Below are positions 6,892-12,645 of a DNA stretch of 12,645 nt, piece after piece. Position 1 is the first letter of the stretch; every line of letters starts with the position of its first letter. A program made the translations under genes and the position numbers. The notes beneath the pieces were generated by a model. It saw only the letters and a list, made by a program, of their open reading frames with translations, was not told the origin of the DNA and did no database searches. The DNA is from Candidatus Beckwithbacteria bacterium (GTDB lineage: Bacteria > Patescibacteriota > Microgenomatia > UBA1400 > UBA1449), in assembly GCA_012798485.1 (NCBI GenBank), contig JAAZND010000022.1:1-12645 (forward strand), written 5' to 3'.

Positions 6892-7860
6892 ATGGTTAAA
6901 AAAATAGTTTTTAATTCTCATTTAAATTTTTATATTCTAGCGGCTAAAAAATTAGGGATTAGTTTCAGGATTTTTGACGCTAAAAAGTTAGTTCTTTTTA
7001 AGAAGGGTCAAAAAAAATGGTATATCTTTAAAGCTAGAACGCCTTTAAATCTTGAGTCTTCGGCTTTTTTATCAAATGATAAATATTTAACTAATCAAAT
7101 TTTAAGAAAGAATGATATTTTAGTTCCTGAATCTAAAATATTTAATAAATTAGATGAAGCCTTAAGTTATTGGGAGAAAAATCGTCATAAAGTAGTTTTG
7201 AAACCGAATGATAATATTGGAGGGAAAGGTATATTGGTTAGTCCTAAGAATAAAGAAGAATTTGTGTGGGGATTTAAGAACGCTTTAAAAAACACTAGAT
7301 TAGATAAGAGAGTTTTGGTAGAAGATTTTATTAAAGGTGTTGATTATAGAGTTTTAGTTTTAGGAGAAAAGGTAATTGCTGCAGCCCAAAGATTACCGCC
7401 TTTTATCATAGGTAATGGCAAAGATAGTATTCGAACATTGATCAGAAAAGAAAATAAAAAACGTAAAGATACTTTATTAAAGAACATTAAAATTGATAAT
7501 GATTTAAAATCATATCTTTTAAAATATAAATTATCTATAGATAGTATTTTAAAAAGAGGCAAAAAATTATTTTTAAGAGATAATTGTAATTTATCAACAG
7601 GAGGAATAACAATAGATAAAACAGAAGATATTCATCCAGATAATATTAATATAGCGATTAAAGCAGTTAAAACTTTAGGTTTAAAATTAGCTGGAGTAGA
7701 TATAATCACTCAGGATATTAGTCAATCTATGCTAGAGAATGGAGGAATTATCAATGAAATTAATTCACCCCCTGGACTTAGAATACATTATTGTGTAATA
7801 GAAGGGAAAGTTAGAGATGTGGCTTTAGATATTCAAAAATATATTTTGGAGAACATTTAA
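6892..7860 (+). CDS. Cyanophycin-synthetase-like ATP-grasp ligase without Mur-ligase domain
   Basis: 322 aa. The ATP-grasp domain (about 60-320) resembles the central domain of cyanophycin synthetase (CphA) more than RimK: VVLKPNDNIGGKGILV (101-116, K104), VEDFIKGVDYRVLVLGEKVI (143-162), AAAQRLPPFIIGNGKDSIRTLI (163-184), NLSTGGITIDKTEDIHPDN (233-251), LAGVDIITQDIS (266-277, D270) and IINEINSPPG (286-295, E289, N291). CphA adds Asp and Arg to a growing chain using an ATP-grasp half plus a Mur-ligase half and is about 900 aa; here only the ATP-grasp half exists, with a short N-terminal domain. Stand-alone versions are known among amidoligases, so a single-residue ligation is likelier than full cyanophycin synthesis, and no cyanophycinase gene is present. 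It lies 10 nt after the second RimK-like gene, and its stop overlaps that of the convergent aldolase gene. Family recognition is strong; substrate unknown. Confidence 0.75.
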   Translation: MVKKIVFNSHLNFYILAAKKLGISFRIFDAKKLVLFKKGQKKWYIFKARTPLNLESSAFLSNDKYLTNQILRKNDILVPESKIFNKLDEALSYWEKNRHKVVLKPNDNIGGKGILVSPKNKEEFVWGFKNALKNTRLDKRVLVEDFIKGVDYRVLVLGEKVIAAAQRLPPFIIGNGKDSIRTLIRKENKKRKDTLLKNIKIDNDLKSYLLKYKLSIDSILKRGKKLFLRDNCNLSTGGITIDKTEDIHPDNINIAIKAVKTLGLKLAGVDIITQDISQSMLENGGIINEINSPPGLRIHYCVIEGKVRDVALDIQKYILENI

Positions 7861-8906
7861 CCTTTTAGTTCTTCATAAGCTTTTAAAAGCCGGTGCACTA
7901 GATTTTTTTCGCCTTCTCTAAGCCATGTTCTTGGATCATAGTAATCCTTGTTTGGTTCATCAGGTCCATCTGGATTTCCTAGTTGACTCTGTAAATAATG
8001 ATGATTGAGGTGTTCATATTCTTTAATTCCTTCCCAAAATGCCCATTGAGTATCAGTGTCAATGTTAAATTTAATTACACCATAAGAAACAGCTTCTTTA
8101 ATTTTTTCTGGTTCTGATCCAGACCCTCCATGAAAAACAAGATGAATTGGTTTGTCATCAGTGTGATATTTATCTTTGATAAACTGTTGACAATCTTTTA
8201 AAATTTCTGGTTTTAAAACAACATTGCCAGCCTTATAAACTCCATGAACATTACCAAAAGTTGCAGCAATAGAGAAGTTTGGAGAAATAGGCATTAATTG
8301 CTGCCAGGCATAATCAATATCTTGAGGATTAGTATAAAGTTTTTCTTTTTTTTGTCCGCTATTATCAACGCCATCTTCTTCTCCTCCTGTGACGCCAAGT
8401 TCAAATTCAAGTAAGATTTCTAACTCTTTCATTTTTTGTAAATAACCTTTACAAATATCTATATTTTCTTTGAGTGGCAAAACAGAAAGGTCAATCATAT
8501 GAGAAGAGAAGAGAGGTCTTTGCATTTCACTGTAATATTCTTGGTTAACATTTAAAAGTCCGTCTATCCAGGGCAATTTTTCTTTATTGGCATGATCTGT
8601 GTGTAAAACCACAGAAACTCCATAGAATTTAGCTACATTATGGACATGAAGAGCTGCAGAAACCGCCCCAAGAATTGAAGCTTCACTATTATTGTTGGGT
8701 AAACTTGCTCCAGCAAAAAAAGCTGCTCCACCATGAGAGAGTTGGATAATTATCGGCAGATTGGCTTTTTTGGCAGTTTCCATAACAGCGTTAATGGAGT
8801 TAGTTCCAATAACATTGACTGCAGGAATAGCTAAATTGTTATTTTTTAAATATTTAAAAAGATCGATTAGTTGTTGTCCATACAAAACACCGGCAGGAAA
8901 GTTCAT
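7857..8906 (-). CDS. fba: Class II fructose-bisphosphate aldolase (FbaA type)
   Basis: Zinc-dependent aldolase that interconverts fructose-1,6-bisphosphate with dihydroxyacetone phosphate and glyceraldehyde-3-phosphate in cytoplasmic glycolysis/gluconeogenesis. 349 aa from the ATG at 8906, close to E. coli FbaA (359 aa) and with the same long (type A) architecture. Landmarks numbered from that Met: IPAVNVIGTNSINAVMETA near the N-terminus, VVLHTDHANKEKLPWIDGLL with catalytic Asp 104 and zinc-binding His 105, ELGVTGGEEDGVDN (about 169-182), GNVHGVY with His 221, and LVFHGGSGS with His 259. All expected catalytic and metal residues are present. A TTG codon at 8910-8912 could start the protein two residues earlier (MKMNFP); I prefer the ATG because MNFPAG suffices and no Shine-Dalgarno decides it. 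It is transcribed toward the ligase cassette and overlaps its last gene by 4 nt at the stops. Confidence 0.95.
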   Translation of the reverse strand: MNFPAGVLYGQQLIDLFKYLKNNNLAIPAVNVIGTNSINAVMETAKKANLPIIIQLSHGGAAFFAGASLPNNNSEASILGAVSAALHVHNVAKFYGVSVVLHTDHANKEKLPWIDGLLNVNQEYYSEMQRPLFSSHMIDLSVLPLKENIDICKGYLQKMKELEILLEFELGVTGGEEDGVDNSGQKKEKLYTNPQDIDYAWQQLMPISPNFSIAATFGNVHGVYKAGNVVLKPEILKDCQQFIKDKYHTDDKPIHLVFHGGSGSEPEKIKEAVSYGVIKFNIDTDTQWAFWEGIKEYEHLNHHYLQSQLGNPDGPDEPNKDYYDPRTWLREGEKNLVHRLLKAYEELKG

Positions 8907-8913
8907 CTTCAAT

Positions 8914-8943
8914 TTAACTCATTAAAATAAAATAATGAGTTAA
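8914..8943. repeat. Perfect 11-bp inverted repeat upstream of the aldolase gene
   Basis: TTAACTCATTA (8914-8924) and TAATGAGTTAA (8933-8943) are exact reverse complements around an 8-nt A/T centre. The repeat begins 8 nt upstream of the aldolase ATG on the minus strand, so it lies in the promoter/leader of that gene. It could be an operator for a dimeric regulator or a leader hairpin that hides the start region. It has only two G/C pairs, so it is not a convincing terminator. Confidence 0.6.
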
Positions 8944-9013
8944 TTAAAAACTAATATTGATTTTAGTATGCACGGTTTTTGATAAACTTACAAGCTAAAG
9001 ATAAAAAATGAGG

Positions 9014-9019
9014 TATAAT
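9014..9019 (+). promoter_or_regulatory. -10 box placed for a leaderless Nudix-mnmA transcript
   Basis: A perfect TATAAT ends only 7 nt before the ATG at 9027, so transcription would begin at or within a base of the start codon. The -35 position 17 nt upstream (8991-8996) shows no match. An alternative pair, TTGATA (8979-8984) with TAAAAA (9002-9007) at 17-nt spacing, would give a leader of about 13 nt. Either way the mRNA leader is too short for a normal Shine-Dalgarno. Confidence 0.45.
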
Positions 9020-9026
9020 TGAGCTT

Positions 9027-9554
9027 ATGAAAATGATCAATTTAGCTTATCAATTCGATTTAATTTCTCCTATTTTTAAACGAGGGAAGCAAACTTTAAT
9101 TGTAATAAAAGATAAAGCAGATAATTTTATTTTAGGATCCAAAAAATGGTATCCGCAAAATATTTATCGTTTTGTAGGAGGAGGAATTGAAGAAGGAGAA
9201 GAGATTTTCTCTGGTACATATAGAGAATTTGAGGAAGAATTAGGGCTTGATTTTCATAAAGATAAACTCAAACAAATAGCTAAAATTCAGATAGATATTA
9301 GTAATAGTAAAGAAAAATATCTGTATGAGGTTTATTTATTTTTTTATCAAGCTTCGGGAGAAAAATTTAAAGCTCTGGATGATTTGGATGATCTTAAAAT
9401 TTTAACTTACAAAGAAATGAAACAGCTTATTCAAGAATTTTATAGCTTAAAAGAAGATCTTTTTGGAGAAGAAGAACATCAGTTATTTAGATGGAAAGAT
9501 TATGGAGCAGTCTTTGGCAAAATTCACGAGATTGCTTTAGATTTAATATGTTAA
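9027..9554 (+). CDS. Nudix hydrolase family protein
   Basis: 175 aa. A complete Nudix box lies at residues 52-74, fitting GX5EX7REUXEEXGU: G52, E58, R66, E67, F68, E70, E71, G73, L74. The Glu residues bind the Mg ions that hydrolyse a nucleoside diphosphate linked to another group. The preceding KKWYPQNIYRFVGGGIEEGE is the usual strand-loop entry to the box. The C-terminal 70 residues (acidic, DDLDDLKILTYKEMKQLI) resemble the substrate-specificity helix of Nudix enzymes, but the substrate cannot be deduced. The start is the ATG at 9027; a second ATG follows two codons later. The 3' end overlaps mnmA by 7 nt, so the two are probably co-transcribed and translationally coupled. Confidence 0.9.
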   Translation: MKMINLAYQFDLISPIFKRGKQTLIVIKDKADNFILGSKKWYPQNIYRFVGGGIEEGEEIFSGTYREFEEELGLDFHKDKLKQIAKIQIDISNSKEKYLYEVYLFFYQASGEKFKALDDLDDLKILTYKEMKQLIQEFYSLKEDLFGEEEHQLFRWKDYGAVFGKIHEIALDLIC

Positions 9555-10621
9555 AAAAAATAGCTTTAGGACTTTCTGGCGGGGTTGATAGTGCAGTAGC
9601 TGCTGTATTATTACAACAGCGAGGCTATGAAGTTTGTCCTTTTTATATAGTATGCTGGCAGGAACCAGGATGCAGGGCAGAGCAGGATAGAACAGATGCT
9701 TTGAAAGTGGCTTTACAGCTTAATTTGCCTTTTCAAGTATTAGATTTTAAAGTTGCTTATCATGATAAAGTAATGAACTATTTTTACAGCGAATATAAAA
9801 AAGGGAGAACTCCAAATCCAGATGTCTTATGCAATCGGGAAATTAAATTTGGCCTTTTTTATGACTGGGCAAGAGCAAATGGTTTTGACTATATTGCTAC
9901 AGGACATTATGCTAAGACCGATAATAATTTTTTATTTACTGCCAAAGATTTAAACAAAGATCAATCATATTTTCTTTACCAGCTTAAACAAGAGCAACTT
10001 GAACACATTTTATTTCCAATAGGTGATTATTTAAAGGAAGAGATAAGAAAAATTGCTAAAGAAAAAAAACTGATAGTTGCAGACAAAAAGGATTCAATGG
10101 GTATTTGTTTTGTCGGCAACATTAATGTAAGACAACTTTTAGCCAAAAAATTTGGCATCAAAAAAGGGGAAGTAGTTTTACAAAATGGAACAGTTATAGG
10201 AGAACATGATGGTTATTGGTTTTTTAATAGAGGGCACAGAGGAGGATGGAGAAGAAAATTTAGAATTCAAAATGATCAATTTAAAAATGATGATTTGCCT
10301 AAGCTATATGTTATTGGGATAAATAAAAAAGAAAACAAGATTACTGTTGGAGAAAGAGAAGCGTGTTTGCAAGACGAATTTGTTATTACAGAAATTCATT
10401 GGATTAATAAAAATTTTGATTTAAGCCAAAGATTATGGGTAAAAATTAGAAATACTGGAGATTTTCTTAAGGCAAAACTTAACAAAATTGAAGGTAATCA
10501 GTTTAAAGTCAGATTAGAAGAAAAAACATTTGCCGTTTCTCCTGGCCAAAGTTGTGTGATTTATTCTAAGGTGGAAAACCAAGAGAGTTATCAAGTTTTA
10601 GGAGGAGGAATTATTAGTTAG
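9548..10621 (+). CDS. mnmA: tRNA-specific 2-thiouridylase MnmA
   Basis: 357 aa from the ATG at 9548, normal MnmA length. It thiolates U34 of Lys, Glu and Gln tRNAs, activating the uridine with ATP. The PP-loop SGGVDS is at residues 10-15, the GRTPNPDVLCNREIKFG block at 86-102 contains catalytic Cys 95, YIATGHYAK is at 115-123, and DSMGICFVG (182-190) contains the second, persulfide-carrying Cys 187. The frame is open to an upstream ATG at 9491, but those 19 residues precede the conserved first strand (KKIALGLSGG), so 9548 is the true start; it overlaps the Nudix gene by 7 nt. One oddity: where most MnmA proteins read YTIGQRKGLG after the GEHxG motif, this one reads YWFFNRGHRGGWRRKF (about 222-237), a diverged central-domain loop. 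A single nucleotide separates its stop from the next ATG. Confidence 0.95.
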   Translation: MLKKIALGLSGGVDSAVAAVLLQQRGYEVCPFYIVCWQEPGCRAEQDRTDALKVALQLNLPFQVLDFKVAYHDKVMNYFYSEYKKGRTPNPDVLCNREIKFGLFYDWARANGFDYIATGHYAKTDNNFLFTAKDLNKDQSYFLYQLKQEQLEHILFPIGDYLKEEIRKIAKEKKLIVADKKDSMGICFVGNINVRQLLAKKFGIKKGEVVLQNGTVIGEHDGYWFFNRGHRGGWRRKFRIQNDQFKNDDLPKLYVIGINKKENKITVGEREACLQDEFVITEIHWINKNFDLSQRLWVKIRNTGDFLKAKLNKIEGNQFKVRLEEKTFAVSPGQSCVIYSKVENQESYQVLGGGIIS

Positions 10622-10622
10622 T

Positions 10623-11261
10623 ATGACAGAGTTAATAAGAGTCAAAGATTATCAGTTTTTTATCGCCAAATGTGAGGCTTGTGGATTAAGATTTCCCATT
10701 ACCAATAATGTTTTGAGAGAAAATAAATGTGTTCATTGTAAAGGACAGATAAAAATTGTCAAAAAATATAGTAATTTTGTTTCTAAAACTGAAGTGGCTA
10801 AATATCCCAATATTGTTTTAATTCTGGACAATATTCGCAGTGCCTGGAATGTGGGTTCAATTTTGCGAACTTGTGATGCAGTCGGAATTACCAAACTTTA
10901 TCTCTGTGGTATTAGCCCAACGCCAGATAATTCTAAAGTTAAAAAAACTTCACTAGGGGCAGAAAAGACAGTCGAGTGGGAATATTGCAAAGATGCTTTA
11001 ACTTTAACTCACGAGCTTAAAAAACAAGGGTTTCAAATTTTGGCAATTGAGAAAACTCAAAATTCAGTTTCTCTGTTTAATTTTAATTTAGAAGAAAAAC
11101 AAAAATACGCTTTAGTTTTAGGTCATGAGGTTGGTGGAGTAGATCCAGAGATTTTAGTAATTGCTGATTATCATTTAGTTTTACCCACAAGAGGAGTGAA
11201 AAATTCTTTGAATGTTGCTGTCGCGTGTGGAATTAGTTTATATGAGCTTTTAAAACTCTAA
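10623..11261 (+). CDS. SpoU/TrmH-family RNA 2'-O-methyltransferase with N-terminal zinc ribbon
   Basis: 212 aa. Residues 17-39 hold two CxxC pairs (C17/C20, C36/C39), a small zinc ribbon likely to bind RNA. The SPOUT domain follows: motif 1 LDNIRSAWNVGSILRTCDA (68-86; N76 and catalytic-type R82), motif 2 ALVLGHEVGGVDPEIL (163-178) and motif 3 LPTRGVKNSLNVAVACG (187-203). These form the knotted S-adenosylmethionine pocket, and family members methylate the ribose 2'-OH of tRNA or rRNA. The target cannot be assigned; proximity to the rRNA genes and to mnmA allows either. The start at 10623 follows the mnmA stop by one base. GGAGGAGG at 10601-10608 lies 14 nt upstream, somewhat far for a Shine-Dalgarno but the strongest in this gene group. 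The gene ends 7 nt before the rRNA promoter. Confidence 0.9.
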   Translation: MTELIRVKDYQFFIAKCEACGLRFPITNNVLRENKCVHCKGQIKIVKKYSNFVSKTEVAKYPNIVLILDNIRSAWNVGSILRTCDAVGITKLYLCGISPTPDNSKVKKTSLGAEKTVEWEYCKDALTLTHELKKQGFQILAIEKTQNSVSLFNFNLEEKQKYALVLGHEVGGVDPEILVIADYHLVLPTRGVKNSLNVAVACGISLYELLKL

Positions 11262-11268
11262 TTGGGGT

Positions 11269-11297
11269 TTGACATTTGGCCTTCTCTTAGTTAAAAT
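11269..11297 (+). promoter_or_regulatory. Strong sigma70-type promoter for the rRNA operon
   Basis: Perfect TTGACA (11269-11274), an ideal 17-nt spacer, then TAAAAT (11292-11297; 5 of 6 matches to TATAAT). It is the best promoter match in the window and begins 7 nt after the methyltransferase stop, about 250 nt before 16S. Transcription would start near 11304. It precedes the terminator-like hairpin at 11371-11394, so its transcripts must pass that hairpin to reach 16S. Confidence 0.75.
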
Positions 11298-11340
11298 AGC
11301 TTTAAGTTTTTAAATAAACTTACTGTCTATATGAAATAAT

Positions 11341-11394
11341 AAGAACTTACCAGTTTTGTGAATCTTGTAGACCCACTAACTGGTGGGTTTTTTT
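11341..11394 (+). terminator. Intrinsic-terminator hairpin with a competing longer stem in the rRNA leader
   Basis: ACCCAC (11371-11376), loop TAACTG, GTGGGT (11383-11388), then a run of seven T (11388-11394): a compact intrinsic terminator. A second pairing is possible: 11341-11355 (ending ACCAGTT) can pair with 11378-11392 (starting AACTGGT) over 15 positions, three of them G-U, around a 22-nt loop. The two stems share 11378-11388 and cannot coexist. It may simply end the upstream transcript, or it may act as an attenuator of rRNA transcription. Confidence 0.6.
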
Positions 11395-11402
11395 GACTTT
11401 TC

Positions 11403-11414
11403 GTTCTTTAACAA
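11403..11414 (+). promoter_or_regulatory. boxA-like rRNA antitermination site
   Basis: GTTCTTTAACAA closely matches the E. coli rrn boxA core (CTCTTTAACAA), where NusB-S10 load the antitermination complex. It lies 8 nt after the T-tract and about 136 nt before 16S, a typical leader position. It supports reading this gap as an rRNA operon leader. Confidence 0.7.
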
Positions 11415-11447
11415 GTTAATAAGACATATTCACATTTTGACATTTTT

Positions 11448-11474
11448 AAGGAGTGCAAAATGTGGAAGAAATAA
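11448..11474 (+). CDS. Possible four-codon leader ORF (Met-Trp-Lys-Lys) in the rRNA leader
   Basis: AAGGAG (11448-11453), a full-strength Shine-Dalgarno and among the best in the window, lies 6 nt before ATG TGG AAG AAA TAA (11460-11474). The stop abuts the hairpin at 11475-11492. Translation of such a minimal ORF is unproven. The AAGGAG could instead pair with the anti-Shine-Dalgarno tail of 16S during rRNA folding, or be chance. Confidence 0.2.
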   Translation, partial: KECKMWKK

Positions 11475-11492
11475 TTTGTCATTTATGACAAA
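11475..11492. repeat. Perfect 8-bp inverted repeat in the pre-16S leader
   Basis: TTTGTCAT (11475-11482), TT, ATGACAAA (11485-11492). It is a perfect short hairpin about 58 nt before the 16S 5' end and is not followed by a T-tract, so it is not a terminator. It may be part of the leader structure used in rRNA processing, or a protein-binding site. Confidence 0.5.
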
Positions 11493-11549
11493 ATCCTGTT
11501 AATTCCAATTAAATTTTAAATTTTTTAAAAAATCAAACTTTTAATAAAT

Positions 11550-12645
<1,096 letters not shown>

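Noticed and set aside
7344..7562. Minus-strand open frame of 72 codons
   Set aside because: A shadow of the CphA-like ligase core; no start signal and no family resemblance.
9491..9547. Upstream ATG extending MnmA by 19 residues
   Set aside because: The extension overlaps the Nudix coding sequence and precedes the conserved first strand of MnmA; the ATG at 9548 gives the normal N-terminus.
11437..11465. Perfect TTGACA in the rRNA leader as a second rRNA promoter
   Set aside because: No acceptable -10 box at 16-18 nt; the nearest AAAAT-like word is only 13 nt away.

Overview
The window is AT-rich (strongly A/T-biased third codon positions, long A/T runs between genes) and tightly packed. The last 1.1 kb is the 5' part of a bacterial 16S rRNA with several departures from textbook universal sites and a small hairpin insert in the V5 region. 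Compact genes, odd 16S universal sites, a 16S insert and few Shine-Dalgarno sequences suggest a Candidate Phyla Radiation (Patescibacteria) genome. I cannot place it to phylum with confidence. UGA behaves as a stop (it ends the 611-aa gene and interrupts no other gene), so the Gly-UGA code of Gracilibacteria/Absconditabacteria is unlikely.

Region 1 (148-7860, + strand) is the striking part: seven co-directional genes with gaps of 7-63 nt. In order they are a short '7TM-transglutaminase-type' membrane protein; an ATP-grasp ligase fused to a retropepsin-like aspartic protease domain; a probable GNAT/FemAB-fold transferase; a RimK-like ATP-grasp ligase; a DUF1704/MATCAP-type metallopeptidase with HEVGAH; a second RimK-like ATP-grasp ligase; and a cyanophycin-synthetase-like ATP-grasp ligase without a Mur-ligase half. 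That gives four ATP-grasp amidoligases, a possible fifth peptide-bond-forming enzyme, two peptidase domains of different chemistry and a membrane anchor. I read it as a cassette that builds and trims a peptide tag or small peptide, perhaps at the membrane. The substrate is unknown and no precursor peptide is visible. A second promoter with an overlapping inverted repeat may drive the last two ligases separately.

Region 2 (7857-8906, - strand) is a class II (FbaA-type) fructose-bisphosphate aldolase, convergent with the cassette and overlapping it at the stop codons. A perfect 11-bp inverted repeat lies just upstream of its start.

Region 3 (9027-11261, + strand) is a compact group: a Nudix hydrolase whose TATAAT box sits only 7 nt before its ATG (possible leaderless mRNA), MnmA tRNA 2-thiouridylase overlapping it by 7 nt, and a zinc-ribbon SpoU/TrmH-family RNA methyltransferase.

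Region 4 (11262-12645) is the rRNA promoter/leader and 16S. It has a near-consensus promoter (TTGACA-17-TAAAAT), a terminator hairpin that competes with a longer alternative stem, a boxA antitermination motif, an AAGGAG-preceded four-codon ORF, a perfect hairpin, and then 16S rRNA, which runs off the window. No stretch over 300 nt lacks a gene.
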